DNA of 23,270 bases from a virus. The DNA lies in the IMG/VR virus record IMGVR_UViG_3300029259_000234, positions 1 to 23,270 of that record. The stretch is one strand, 5' to 3'. Shown piece after piece: positions 13,443 to 23,015 of the stretch. The position numbers and the translations under genes were made by a program. Positions within the stretch are counted from its first letter, which is position 1, and the number at the start of each line of letters is the position of its first letter. Under the pieces are notes generated by a model. The model searched no databases and was not told the DNA's origin. It was given only the letters and a program-made list of their open reading frames with translations.

Positions 13443-16400
13443 TTAATCGTCCTTCATTGCTTCTTCTAAGTTAAACATCGAATTGAGGGCGCTACTTACG
13501 CCATCACCTATATTAAGGCGACCACCCGGAGTTGAGAAAGGGAGTTTACCAGAATGAATGCCTTTCAAGTCTGAACCAACAACACCAGCTAAGTTAGCCC
13601 TATAGTTGTTGGTTACGTTCTCACCAGTAAGTAAGCCAGACGCAGTGTCCGCCATAACTAAAGGTAAAGTAGTAAAAGAGTTATACTGGAAAGCACGTAC
13701 AGCGAGAGATGAGAAACCATCTTCATCTGAGAACTCTTGGTCTGCTGGGTCTTTAAGAGCATCCTTAGCTGCAAGGATAATAGACCACATAGCCACGTTA
13801 CCAGCAAAGCCTGCTGCTTGTTTAGCATCAGCCTCTTGTAAGCCTCGGCCTAACATACGCTCATAAGACTCAAAAGGGAATCTCATAAACTTCATCATTA
13901 CGCGTGGTACAAACTGCCCCGCATTTACATCAGTCATAAACTTAGGTAGGGTAGCTCCATTAGGATCTAATATAGTACGTTCCACCATAGTCATAACACC
14001 AGCAGTAATCTCTCGGTCTAATTCACCCCAAGTCTTTCTGTCTGGATTACCAATACGGCCATCCTTACCAACACGTAGTGTATTACGTATACGCTCTAAG
14101 TCATTCATATCAAAGCCCATATCATTAAGGCGCTTTAAGTCAGTCTTACTAACCTTGTTAGCTACAGACAAACCTGCCATAAAGTCTACAGACAACACCG
14201 CTGTAGTCATACGCAGCATATCTGTAATAGGCATTAAACCACTGTATACAGATTCTCTTCGCACAACGTCATCCAGAAACTCCTGAAATCTACCTGCCGA
14301 ATCAAAGTTCTCTGTTTCCATGCGGTTAGACCTAGCAGAGAAATGAGCATCCCCGTAGGATATCATCATCTCTACAGTATTCTTCTCGCTAGGAGTACCA
14401 AAGCGATACATACGATATATCTCAGCAGGGTTTTCAGACAATGCGTTCATAGTCTTGCCCCAACCAAACTCTTTGGCAATAGAAGCAACCTCAGTTATAG
14501 TGGGTACAGCAAATGCCATAGTGTGCATTATACTAGAGTAAGAGCCTAAAGCTTTAACAGCCCTTGTAAAAGGGTTCATAGGCTGGTCTGAAACCTCCCT
14601 AGAACTTTTGATAGTCTCTATAATAACATTAAAGTCATCTATCTGCTTCTGGGTAGCTCCGGTAGATTTAATCATCGTAGCTAGTTGAGTATCATTGTCA
14701 ACACCCAACCTTTCCTTAAGGGCTAACCTACCATGGACAGAGCGCCCATATAACTGGGTTACTCCACGTAAGTTATCGTCCATCAGTTCAGCGATATCAT
14801 CATCAAAAGCATCTATAGTACGTTGGTGGGTAGATGACGTAGAGGATTGTCTAGGGACACCAAGGTCTCTTGTTATCCTAGCCTTCCTATTCGTTTTATC
14901 TAAAGCACCGTCTATAGCTTTCTCAGCTTTCTTTGTAAACTCTTCCATAACCGCAGGGGTTAACTCTGAGTTAGTAGCTCTAGCAAAAGATTCCTGGGCA
15001 TCTACTAGTAACTTTATAGCCCCGTTCCTACCCATTTTCTCTATAGCCTTTGAGCTATAAACACGATTGATATAACCCTTACCCAAAGAACCTTTAAAAG
15101 CCTCCATACCAATTTTGTTGCCATGGGTGTGAACACCTTCGTAGTAATCTAAGACTTCATCAGTACTTTTAGTAACCCACTTGTTATCGTTAAAGTGTTT
15201 CCTAGCGACCCCTGCTACCCTAGACTGAACTATCTTATCTCTCTCTAAGCCTACGATAGCCCCATCAATAGCAGTATACAAGTCTCGCTTCATCTGCCCG
15301 TTAACTTTATGAGCATTGAGTAATACCTCTGCCTCAAACTCATCTAGCTTACCTACGTAACCGTCCTTTTTAGCCAATTGCCAATTGTTGGTTAGCGACT
15401 TGTGCATACGCTCTAGGGTATTATCTAACATACCTCTTAATACCCAAGCGGTCATAGTATTAACCTTGCCATGATGAAGTGTACCTGTATGAAGCATACT
15501 GGCTAAACCTGATACAAGGTCATTATCTACGTTAAGCAAACCCTCAATAGGAGAGACAGTCCACTTACGCATCTCAGGAGATAGCTTCTTAAACTCTGGA
15601 GTCTGTCTAAAATCCTCCATCTTCTCAAATAACACTAACTCTTCGTTAAGCTTATCTACAAAGTTTTGTTTCGTCCTCTTAATCCCACGCAGGGTGGACA
15701 CCTTGAAGTCATTGTTAGCCATCTTAGCTAAATCAGCAGTAAGGAGTCCCCGTTGATCTAATAGTTTCTTAAGTCCTTTAGGGGATAAAGTATCTTCAAC
15801 ACCACCCAACAAAGCTTTTATTTTATCGGTAAACGCACTTGGGCGTATACCCTCTTTAGCTTGAGTAGGTATCTTAAACGCAGACCTAGCCTCTTTAGCG
15901 ACTTTATGATTATTATTATGCCCTTCTTGAGTAAGCCTTTGCGCCTTTAGGGTAACACCAGCCTTGAACTGACTTTTCCTAGACTCTGTAGCCTCTTTAT
16001 GAAGAGACTTAATCAGCTCTGGGGTATTAGCAATATTATCTTCTTTTACCTTAGTTAGTTTAGCCAGCTTTTGTAAAAGACCACTAGTACCTTTCTTACT
16101 CTTCTTCTCTAGGCTATTTTGCAACCTAGTAAGTTTAGCTTTTAGTTCTATACGACTGGCATTAGCCTCTTTAGTCCTCTTATTCTTAAGAGCTTCTATT
16201 TGTTTAGAGACTTTAGTTATTTGACCACGTGTTGTAGAGACCAGCTTTGATATTTTCTTTATCTCAGCAACAGCTTCAGTAAGTTTAATAACCCCTTTCT
16301 CAACTTTAAGTATAGTTGACTCAGCACGACTAGCCTTTTTACCCAAGCCTTCTTCCGCTTCTTTCGTTGCTTTAACTAAAGGGGTATGGTCAGCCTTAAG

Positions 16401-17318
16401 CTTCTCTGTCCTAGCTACTTCCTCATCTAACTTAGCAGCATTCACCTCAGCTTGATTACGAGCGACAGCAGCATCCGTGGCTTCTCCAGCCCTCTCAGCA
16501 GTCTTTAGGTTAGTCCTATTAGACTGTGCAACCCCAACCTCCTCAAGAACCGCGTCAATATCATCCAACTCCTTTTGAGCAGCGTCCTTCTGAGCCTGTT
16601 TAGCTTCAGCAGCGTCTAAGAAGTTTTCATTACCGTCCATATCCTTATTTAGGGACTTCTGCGCTGCACCATTGTCCATAAAGAACTTAATACCACCGCC
16701 TAATAAAGCACCTACCATAGCAGAGTTAATAGAAGTGTCGTCCTCATACACGCCGGTAAAAGCTTCATAAGCATAGGTAGTGGTCAGCCCAATAGCAGCA
16801 CCTTCCCCAGCGCCCACAGCAACCCTAGCCAGTCTACTAGGGAGGTTAAGACTCTTCCTAACCATATTACCTGCTTTTAATACTGGAAATACAGCCAATG
16901 GGTCGGTTAAATCAATAATAGATAACGGTATGCCAAGAGCTAGCATCCCTGCTGTAGAATAATTCTCTTGGACTTGTTTATTGACTTCTTCTAAATGGGG
17001 TAAGTACCTACGTCTTGCCTCAAAGCTCTGCCAATCTGTAATATGAGAGGCAAAGAGTTGGTCTTGCACCTCAGGAGAGGTTTCACTATTTTGTATAGCC
17101 TCAACTAAGCTCTCTCTGTTAAAAGGAGTCCCATCATGCTCGGAAGTATTATAAGTTTCATTCTCATACCTCCCACGGGAAACAGCGGCAACAGTTGAAT
17201 TCATCACTTCCGCCAAAGCAGAAAAGTCGCTTTGGTTACTCTCTTCTTCAATTGGTGTAAGGTAAGTACTCTGATTCATAAGAGCCGTCTGTTCTTCATC
17301 AAATTCAATTAGTGCCAT
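13443..17318 (-). CDS. Internal virion protein, gp16-like ejection protein
   Basis: This 1291-residue core protein matches T7 gp16 (1318) in size and place, upstream of the small terminase. It should travel into the host envelope during DNA ejection. Near residues 120-200 are two hydrophobic, glycine-rich stretches (MLALGIPLSIIDLTDPLAVF and a later GAAIGLTTTYAYEAF segment) that could insert into membrane. Residues about 226-480 are a long, lysine- and alanine-rich coiled-coil region. A large C-terminal part (for example FVPRVMMKFMRFPFESYERM) looks conserved with phage core proteins. I do not see the N-terminal lytic transglycosylase of T7 gp16; a lysozyme-like domain sits in the neighbouring protein instead. 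Start ATG follows AAAGGAA. Confidence 0.88.
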   Translation of the reverse strand: MALIEFDEEQTALMNQSTYLTPIEEESNQSDFSALAEVMNSTVAAVSRGRYENETYNTSEHDGTPFNRESLVEAIQNSETSPEVQDQLFASHITDWQSFEARRRYLPHLEEVNKQVQENYSTAGMLALGIPLSIIDLTDPLAVFPVLKAGNMVRKSLNLPSRLARVAVGAGEGAAIGLTTTYAYEAFTGVYEDDTSINSAMVGALLGGGIKFFMDNGAAQKSLNKDMDGNENFLDAAEAKQAQKDAAQKELDDIDAVLEEVGVAQSNRTNLKTAERAGEATDAAVARNQAEVNAAKLDEEVARTEKLKADHTPLVKATKEAEEGLGKKASRAESTILKVEKGVIKLTEAVAEIKKISKLVSTTRGQITKVSKQIEALKNKRTKEANASRIELKAKLTRLQNSLEKKSKKGTSGLLQKLAKLTKVKEDNIANTPELIKSLHKEATESRKSQFKAGVTLKAQRLTQEGHNNNHKVAKEARSAFKIPTQAKEGIRPSAFTDKIKALLGGVEDTLSPKGLKKLLDQRGLLTADLAKMANNDFKVSTLRGIKRTKQNFVDKLNEELVLFEKMEDFRQTPEFKKLSPEMRKWTVSPIEGLLNVDNDLVSGLASMLHTGTLHHGKVNTMTAWVLRGMLDNTLERMHKSLTNNWQLAKKDGYVGKLDEFEAEVLLNAHKVNGQMKRDLYTAIDGAIVGLERDKIVQSRVAGVARKHFNDNKWVTKSTDEVLDYYEGVHTHGNKIGMEAFKGSLGKGYINRVYSSKAIEKMGRNGAIKLLVDAQESFARATNSELTPAVMEEFTKKAEKAIDGALDKTNRKARITRDLGVPRQSSTSSTHQRTIDAFDDDIAELMDDNLRGVTQLYGRSVHGRLALKERLGVDNDTQLATMIKSTGATQKQIDDFNVIIETIKSSREVSDQPMNPFTRAVKALGSYSSIMHTMAFAVPTITEVASIAKEFGWGKTMNALSENPAEIYRMYRFGTPSEKNTVEMMISYGDAHFSARSNRMETENFDSAGRFQEFLDDVVRRESVYSGLMPITDMLRMTTAVLSVDFMAGLSVANKVSKTDLKRLNDMGFDMNDLERIRNTLRVGKDGRIGNPDRKTWGELDREITAGVMTMVERTILDPNGATLPKFMTDVNAGQFVPRVMMKFMRFPFESYERMLGRGLQEADAKQAAGFAGNVAMWSIILAAKDALKDPADQEFSDEDGFSSLAVRAFQYNSFTTLPLVMADTASGLLTGENVTNNYRANLAGVVGSDLKGIHSGKLPFSTPGGRLNIGDGVSSALNSMFNLEEAMKDD

Positions 17319-17338
17319 ATATTTCCTTTATTTTATAG

Positions 17339-20300
17339 TTACTTATCTTGTGTAGGCTTTTCTAGTAAAGCCAAGGGATTTAATGCCCTTACCAATTTAT
17401 TAACAGCTTTACTATCTTGGTCGTTAGTTTTAGAGGATTTATTATACGCTGAAAACTTAACTACCTCGACCATAGCTTCGCTGTACTTACTACTATTAAT
17501 TAACCCCAGTGCTTTAGGGGAATTAGCTAAAACTTTGCGGGACAGTATAAGCCCAGTTTGCAACTCCTTACTAAAGGAATCGTAGCTAGGAACTAATGAT
17601 TTAATAGCTTTTATCGTCTTGGGTAGAGCCGTGTCCGCAGACTGATTATTAGTATCTACATCACCGCCGCTATTAAGTGTTACCTTAAAACCCCCAAGAA
17701 GGCCGCTGCCCTTGTGGCTTGCCTTCTGTTGTTTGTCAGAATACAATAAAGTCCCTTTGGAGCTATAGAAATCCACAGAGAATTTATTACCCTTAGAGTC
17801 AGTCTGTACAGTTTCAACGTAACCTACTTCACCCCAGCCTTTATGCACAGCAATGGAGTTATAGTCTGTAATAGATCTATTAACCACCCCAGCACTCTGT
17901 AGCCCTGCTGCTGTAGTAACATCTAAAATACTACCTGCGGATGCCTTACTGTCATTTAGGTCAAAGCTTGACCCAATAGAGCCAGTATTCCAAGCTATAG
18001 CTATTAAGGCGTTTACAACGTCAGTAGACTCATTCTCCAGCCCATCAACTCTCTGTAAAGAAGGAAGAACCCTCTTCTTGTAGTACCTAATAGCATGTTG
18101 CTTATCAGTCTCTCCTGCCTTCTTAATCATAGAAGCTCGCTTGCTTACCCCATTCTTATCCGTGTAATCGACAGCAACTACTCCATAAGCCGTAGTATTA
18201 GCTGTTTGAGACTCTTGACCAGTGTGCAGCACGCCTTCTGGAAAAACCTTACTGCCCGACTCCCTATCCTTAAGGTAGTCTGCAATGGCGCTAAAATCTT
18301 CATAATATGATAGAGTACCTGCCCCCACTGGGCTAACTAAGTAGTCACCAGCTTGTGATAGTATGTCTTCCATAACCTTACCCATAGCAGTGAAAGCGCC
18401 CCTTACAGCCGTTACTGAAGGATCGTTGCCAAGAGTTTCAGCATTCTTTTCTACCCCCTCTAGGTACTCTTGGATTAGTGCGTCTTTATCTAAGTTATAC
18501 GCGCGCGCTACTTCAGATATAACTGAAATATTATTTTCCTTAAGGTCTAGGTAAGCACTGTCAAAACCATCAGTCACTATATCTCCAGTAAACTTATTTA
18601 AATTAGCTGTTACACCAGTCACTATATCTATACCTGAGCTACCACCTAATCCATAGTCGTCAACCGCTAGGATAACAGCCTTTAAAAAAGGACTGAAAGC
18701 AGCTTGAATTACTTTACCTTCGGTATGAAGGAGCTTAGAGATATAACTGGCAGCCTTATCCATTGGGATGCTTATGCCGCTAATCTTATTATCAACAGAA
18801 GATTCGTCTGAAATAGTCTTAGCAATGATAGCCCACTGCGCATCTTTCATAGGTAGGGTTACAGAGTCCCCCTCATCATTTGTATAGTGCAAGTGACCAT
18901 TACGAGAGTTTGCACGTGGGTTAGTCCCGTCAAGTACCTGAGTTAGCTCTGCTGCTTTCTCGCCACTCAACATACCCTCTTGTAATAAGGTTGATTCTAC
19001 CTTGCTCATATTCTCGTGAGAGATACCAGCTCTCTTAATTAATGTCGCAGCAATCTGAGAGTACTCACCACGAGAGTCTTCTGGCTTAATATAGGTATAA
19101 GTTTCCTCCACAATATCAAAAGCCTCCTTACCATCCATTACAGTAGATAGCACAGATAAGGTGCGCGATGCCTCTCCAAAAGAGTCGGGAGATACAACCC
19201 GCTTCAAGTCTATAATTAACGGGCTGTTAGAGGGAAGCAGTTTTACCCCACCCACAGAATTAATAAGCCTAAGTGCTTCTGGTATATTTTTTACTTGCCC
19301 AGATAAAGCTAAGGTCTCAGTAACAGATATACGCAATAAGTCCTCTTTATTAGCTACACCGAAAGAAAGCGTTTTAACCCTATTCAAAGCGTCAGTAGCC
19401 TGCTGCACAGCCTCAGACTTATCTCCATCTTCTAACTTTGTATTAGAGGCGGCTGCTATTAAATTATTAGCTGCTGTGTTAAGGCTTACATCCCACTCAG
19501 GTTTGTAAATAGCGGGGTTGTTTTTAGAATGCCATTGTAATAAATCTACATTCACATTGTCAACACCAGGATTGTTAAACACACCTTTTATCGCATTTGT
19601 TATTTGTGTCTTAACTGCGTTCTTAGTCTCACCATCTTCCATAGCCTCAACGGTAATCTTAGACCCGGAATTAATCATAAGGGTTTCTGCACTACTGAGA
19701 GCTAAAGTCCCAGAGCTAGTGGCCTGTTTAATATACCTAGCTACATTTAGGTTAGAGCCCTCTTTAGAGAAAACACCGTTATCTAAACCAATCTGGTTAT
19801 TTCTATTAAAAGAAACTTGGTCGCCCACAGATATGGCTGTAGTAATATTAGAAGATAAGGCGGAGTCAACAGAGTTCTTAATAGTGTCAAGCTTATTCCG
19901 AGTATCATTTATAACTTTACTGTTTTTAGGGTCAAGAGACGATAGATTTTCTAGAGCAGTGTATGCATTAGTTAAAGACCCGTAATCGAAGTTATTAGCT
20001 AAAGCCTCTTTATCTAAACTACTTATAATAAAATTACTACTATTGGTTGCAAATAAAGTACCAAACTCAGATTTAGTCATACCCCTAGCGACAGCCACTT
20101 CTTGAAGATCAGAGTATACCTGCCCTTGTCCAGAAACAGACATATTTAAAATAGTTGGAAGTGCTGTTGATACACTCCCCTTGAAGCTATCTAAATCCGA
20201 CTTCTTAGCTATCGCAAGATAGTTGTTAACTGCTTTATTAGAGTTAGACTGATAAGCGGAGTTCATCCTAAGTTGCACTGCTGGATTCAAACTCTTAAAA

Positions 20301-20677
20301 GCCACATTGTTCTCAGCATTATAATCTGTTGTTAGTTTAAGGGCAGCTTCTTTATTAGTGCCTACACCCTGTAGGAGAATGTTATACTCCTGCTCCATTA
20401 CATTGAAGTCAGAAGATGCTTTTAAGAAAGTAGCGTTATCCTTTTCTTTTTGGATAGCCCCTTGCTCCGCATCGGCCAAAGATTGCAATCTCCTAGACTC
20501 TACCGCAGCAGCCTTTTCTTTCTGTTTTAATGTATTGTTAGCGTCTATGGCTGCACCAAATAAGTTAGATAAACTTTTAAAGGTGTCAGCAGCTTGTGTG
20601 TTAGGTACAGCGTTAACTGTAGGGGATTGTGGTCTTACCTGATTCTGAGAACCTGTAAAATTAAATAGTTCAGCCAT
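17339..20677 (-). CDS. Internal virion protein with lysozyme-like domain (gp15 position)
   Basis: The 1112-residue product occupies the gene 15 slot between gp14- and gp16-like genes and is much longer than T7 gp15 (747). The N-terminal two thirds is alpha-helical and rich in N, S and A, with MAELFNFTGSQNQVRPQSPT at the start. Residues about 797-955 resemble GH24 lysozymes: a candidate catalytic glutamate at E806 (KDRESG), TAYGVV, VNALIAIAWNTGS (like the family's ALVSFAYNVG helix) and AGVVNRSITDYNSI (like GLVNRR..E). It would open the peptidoglycan during DNA injection. I start at the ATG at 20677 because AAGGAAACC precedes it; an upstream GTG at 20728 gives a non-conserved hydrophobic leader. 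The gp16-like gene begins 20 bases downstream. Confidence 0.88.
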   Translation of the reverse strand: MAELFNFTGSQNQVRPQSPTVNAVPNTQAADTFKSLSNLFGAAIDANNTLKQKEKAAAVESRRLQSLADAEQGAIQKEKDNATFLKASSDFNVMEQEYNILLQGVGTNKEAALKLTTDYNAENNVAFKSLNPAVQLRMNSAYQSNSNKAVNNYLAIAKKSDLDSFKGSVSTALPTILNMSVSGQGQVYSDLQEVAVARGMTKSEFGTLFATNSSNFIISSLDKEALANNFDYGSLTNAYTALENLSSLDPKNSKVINDTRNKLDTIKNSVDSALSSNITTAISVGDQVSFNRNNQIGLDNGVFSKEGSNLNVARYIKQATSSGTLALSSAETLMINSGSKITVEAMEDGETKNAVKTQITNAIKGVFNNPGVDNVNVDLLQWHSKNNPAIYKPEWDVSLNTAANNLIAAASNTKLEDGDKSEAVQQATDALNRVKTLSFGVANKEDLLRISVTETLALSGQVKNIPEALRLINSVGGVKLLPSNSPLIIDLKRVVSPDSFGEASRTLSVLSTVMDGKEAFDIVEETYTYIKPEDSRGEYSQIAATLIKRAGISHENMSKVESTLLQEGMLSGEKAAELTQVLDGTNPRANSRNGHLHYTNDEGDSVTLPMKDAQWAIIAKTISDESSVDNKISGISIPMDKAASYISKLLHTEGKVIQAAFSPFLKAVILAVDDYGLGGSSGIDIVTGVTANLNKFTGDIVTDGFDSAYLDLKENNISVISEVARAYNLDKDALIQEYLEGVEKNAETLGNDPSVTAVRGAFTAMGKVMEDILSQAGDYLVSPVGAGTLSYYEDFSAIADYLKDRESGSKVFPEGVLHTGQESQTANTTAYGVVAVDYTDKNGVSKRASMIKKAGETDKQHAIRYYKKRVLPSLQRVDGLENESTDVVNALIAIAWNTGSIGSSFDLNDSKASAGSILDVTTAAGLQSAGVVNRSITDYNSIAVHKGWGEVGYVETVQTDSKGNKFSVDFYSSKGTLLYSDKQQKASHKGSGLLGGFKVTLNSGGDVDTNNQSADTALPKTIKAIKSLVPSYDSFSKELQTGLILSRKVLANSPKALGLINSSKYSEAMVEVVKFSAYNKSSKTNDQDSKAVNKLVRALNPLALLEKPTQDK

Positions 20678-20727
20678 TTGGTTTCCTTGTATTATTATGA
20701 GTAAGCATAGGCTTGTTAGTGTCAACA

Positions 20728-21288
20728 CTACGTCTTTGGTTTACCACCACCAAAGCTACTAGTAGCGGCATAAGTACTAATGCCAGTAGAGATTGCATCA
20801 GAAGCAATACCAAGCCCAGACTTCTTGCCAGCCAACGCATTACTACGTGCCTGTGCATTATTAAAGTTCTTAGTCTCTGTGCCATACTTAAGATTAGTAA
20901 ACTCAGTCTGTATATCCTGCATCTTACTGTCTGCGGCTTGTGCTAAAGAATCTTGAGTAAGAGCTTCTTGCATAGCTACTGCAATTTGATTACGTACAGC
21001 CGTATTACCATAAACATTAGACTCGGCTTGGTTAGCCGCTAGAGAACCCTCTTGTTGAGTAGTCTGATACACTAAGTTAGTTAAAGCCATACCTAGTTCA
21101 TTGTTTACTTGGTCTCCCATGTACTCTAACTGTTGGCTCTGTACTGCTTTATCCCTTGCTATAAAAGCTTGATTAGCTTCAAAGTTTTCCCTAGCAGACT
21201 TATCAAGGGCAGCGTTAGCCTCCATATTTGATGCAATTGACAATGTAGTCGTCGTCGCAGTAGCTGCCGCTGCAAACGCCCAAGTCAT
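20728..21288 (-). CDS. Internal virion protein, gp14-like
   Basis: The 186-residue product (T7 gp14: 196) has a short, alanine- and threonine-rich hydrophobic N-terminus (MTWAFAAAATATTTTLSIAS) followed by long helices rich in Q, N and A, and a Gly/Ser-rich C-terminus (SSFGGGKPKT). That composition and its place just before the two giant core proteins match T7 gp14, which forms the outer-membrane channel for DNA ejection. The start ATG overlaps the TGA of the cupin-like gene (ATGA). Assignment rests on position, size and composition more than on fixed motifs. Confidence 0.8.
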   Translation of the reverse strand: MTWAFAAAATATTTTLSIASNMEANAALDKSARENFEANQAFIARDKAVQSQQLEYMGDQVNNELGMALTNLVYQTTQQEGSLAANQAESNVYGNTAVRNQIAVAMQEALTQDSLAQAADSKMQDIQTEFTNLKYGTETKNFNNAQARSNALAGKKSGLGIASDAISTGISTYAATSSFGGGKPKT

Positions 21289-21761
21289 TTCTCTACACCT
21301 ATAGTAATACCAATCTCTTCAAAGGTCTTAGCGATTACTTCATCTTCTATCTTGTCCAAATTGTCTTCTCCTAGATTGCTTGTTAGGTGTACAGTAGTCC
21401 ATACGGTATCTTCCAGTATGTAGACTGCTCTCTGTATACCTGCTTGGGATATAAAGGTATAAGGGGCTTCAAAAAGCTCTCTACCAGACTCAGTAAGTAC
21501 TGCTACCTTACCTTGTGATATAACATTAACATGTGAATGTCTATGTATCTTACCTACGACTACAGTACCTTTAGGCATACGTAGCTCACGAGCATAAGTA
21601 CCACAACCGTATTCATCTACTATAGGGGCGAAGTAATGGGATAGCTTACAATCGTCTATAGCATCATTAACTTCTCCCTTCTCTATCCCCTCTTCAATTA
21701 AAGTACCTAAACGAGCTACCTTAACTCTATTTTCATTTCTAAGTACGGCTGTGCCACTCAT
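21285..21761 (-). CDS. Cupin-like protein between lysis and core genes
   Basis: The 158-residue product has a central beta-barrel-like region: PKGTVVVGKIHRHSHVNVIS, then QGKVAVLTESGRELFEAPYT and TVWTTVHLTSN. The HxHxxN...G spacing with a later histidine (TVH) resembles a cupin metal-binding barrel, though the usual glutamate is replaced. The N-terminal helical segment (RLGTLIEEGIEKGEVNDA) and C-terminal acidic helix flank it. T7 has no such gene here. It may be a metal-binding enzyme, or a structural barrel used in the virion. The start follows AAAGGGAA; an out-of-frame ATG lies in between. Its stop overlaps the gp14-like gene, so the two are probably co-translated. Confidence 0.78.
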   Translation of the reverse strand: MSGTAVLRNENRVKVARLGTLIEEGIEKGEVNDAIDDCKLSHYFAPIVDEYGCGTYARELRMPKGTVVVGKIHRHSHVNVISQGKVAVLTESGRELFEAPYTFISQAGIQRAVYILEDTVWTTVHLTSNLGEDNLDKIEDEVIAKTFEEIGITIGVEK

Positions 21762-21776
21762 AGTCCATTCCCTTTA

Positions 21777-22211
21777 TTATTTATTACCTGCTATGCTAGC
21801 ACCAAAGTATGCGCCTACTATAGCCTGAAAGCTAGGTACAACCACTGGAAGTATTACACTACCTTGAAGCTGAACCCACTCTTGTTGTATCTGTCTAGTA
21901 TCAATCAATCCAAATAAGAATTGACTACCAGTTTCTACTTCTTGCATTACATTTATTGGTTGCACTAATGGAGCAAGAGCAATAACAACTATAATAGCTG
22001 TAATAGATAAAGCAATGATTCTCCTTGTAAATGCAAAGCCTTTATTGTTGTTTGCGTGTGTATTAGCTGAGTCTATTGAAGCCTGTTGTGCTGAGAAAGC
22101 TTGGAACATATGTTTACGTTCATCTGCTTTATTCTGCATGCTCATGCCAATCAACTTAACTACAGCCCCAAATATTCCTCCTCCTATAAGAGGGAGTATG
22201 TCTGATACCAT
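21777..22211 (-). CDS. Putative holin, 144 residues, 2-3 membrane segments
   Basis: The product has an N-terminal amphipathic or membrane segment (ILPLIGGGIFGAVVKLIGM), then a polar stretch, a strong transmembrane helix (IIALSITAIIVVIALAPLV) and a C-terminal hydrophobic segment (VILPVVVPSFQAIVGAYFGA). This layout fits the GTA-type three-membrane-segment holin family. It would time lysis by making holes in the inner membrane. No separate endolysin or spanin gene is visible within the window, so its partner lies elsewhere. The start follows AAGGACA at 7 bases. Confidence 0.72.
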   Translation of the reverse strand: MVSDILPLIGGGIFGAVVKLIGMSMQNKADERKHMFQAFSAQQASIDSANTHANNNKGFAFTRRIIALSITAIIVVIALAPLVQPINVMQEVETGSQFLFGLIDTRQIQQEWVQLQGSVILPVVVPSFQAIVGAYFGASIAGNK

Positions 22212-22273
22212 ATAAATGTCCTTGTTAGAAATATAGCGAGGGGAACACTACGAACCCCCCATTACATCTATTA

Positions 22274-22507
22274 TTACTTATCTGCCTTGTTGTCTAGTTT
22301 ATCAGCTATACGAATTAGCATAGCTTTGATTTCCGATATATCTACTTGGTAATCATCCCTTCTAACGAAGGTGGTGGGTACGTATCGCTCAATCTCTCTT
22401 ACAGCCTCTTGAAGAGATGTAATAGCAGACCACACAATACGTAAGTACCAACCAGCGAAGACAAATAGCAGACCAAGTCCTGCATTAAATAAGTCTTGAA
22501 AGCCCAT
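22274..22507 (-). CDS. Single-membrane-helix lysis-region protein, 77 residues
   Basis: The product has one N-terminal transmembrane helix (FNAGLGLLFVFAGWYLRIVW) and a soluble charged helix ending RRDDYQVDISEIKAMLIRIA DKLDNKADK. This arrangement, an N-in membrane anchor followed by a coiled-coil tail with a conserved RRDDY motif, is common among small phage proteins next to holin genes, some annotated as holin or XhlA-like. A holin partner or lysis regulator is likely but not proven. The start follows AAAGGA. Confidence 0.78.
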   Translation of the reverse strand: MGFQDLFNAGLGLLFVFAGWYLRIVWSAITSLQEAVREIERYVPTTFVRRDDYQVDISEIKAMLIRIADKLDNKADK

Positions 22508-22538
22508 CTTAATCCTTTATTAAATTTATGAAGTGTGG

Positions 22539-22982
22539 TTATAAAAGGTCTCTAACACTCTGGGTGTAATCAGCCCAAACAACAGACGCTTGCCGCATCC
22601 CAAAGTTTAGTGCCTCTCTAAGCTCATGTATGCTTGTTAAGCGGGTTGTATCATTCTCCATAACCCAATACAAAGGCTGTCCCATTTCAATGGCTGAGGA
22701 TAGGGATTGCTGGTCTTGAGGTCTTGTTTGAATAACAGACCCATCTGCAAATGTGTGAACCAATCCAGATAGGTCTTCTTTACGTACCCTCTTAGCTGTC
22801 GCTTTCAGGGCTTCCTTTTCAACCTCTTGGTCTACAACTACAGCCCCCAGCTCATTATCCCACAGCAGCTTGCTGCCTTGAGGGATTGGACCATCGTGCT
22901 CAAACCAACTATCATCGCTAGGGTTAGGGTGAACCATCCCCGCAGTGGTTACTACATTGTTATCTACTCTTATGTATGACAT
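22539..22982 (-). CDS. DUF4376-like tail-fibre-associated protein
   Basis: The 147-residue product has an N-terminal beta stretch (MSYIRVDNNVVTTAGMVHPN, GPIPQGSKLLWDNE), a charged linker and a C-terminal region from about residue 70. That region carries the pattern of DUF4376: TFADGSVIQTRPQDQQSLSS, then YWVMENDTTRLT and a final helix (IHELREALNFGMRQASVVWA). Such domains occur in phage proteins encoded beside tail-fibre genes and are thought to act as fibre subunits or assembly helpers. Here the previous gene, cut by the window edge, could be the fibre. GAGG lies 8 bases before the ATG at 22982. Confidence 0.78.
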   Translation of the reverse strand: MSYIRVDNNVVTTAGMVHPNPSDDSWFEHDGPIPQGSKLLWDNELGAVVVDQEVEKEALKATAKRVRKEDLSGLVHTFADGSVIQTRPQDQQSLSSAIEMGQPLYWVMENDTTRLTSIHELREALNFGMRQASVVWADYTQSVRDLL

Positions 22983-23015
22983 ATTAATACCTCATGAGGG
23001 TTAGGACAGGCATTA

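Noticed and set aside
19518-19985. 155-codon plus-strand frame opposite the gp15-position gene
   Set aside because: It lies wholly antisense to a strong coding frame, with no ribosome site and no recognisable protein; the same holds for the other plus-strand frames.
20678-20728. GTG-started hydrophobic leader on the gp15-position protein, which could pass for a signal peptide
   Set aside because: The ATG at 20677 has a clear AAGGAAACC ribosome site, and the upstream part runs up to the previous gene's stop.
22212-22273. GGGG/CCCC pair in the gap after the holin-like region as a terminator
   Set aside because: The stem is four pairs with mismatches inside and no T-run after it.
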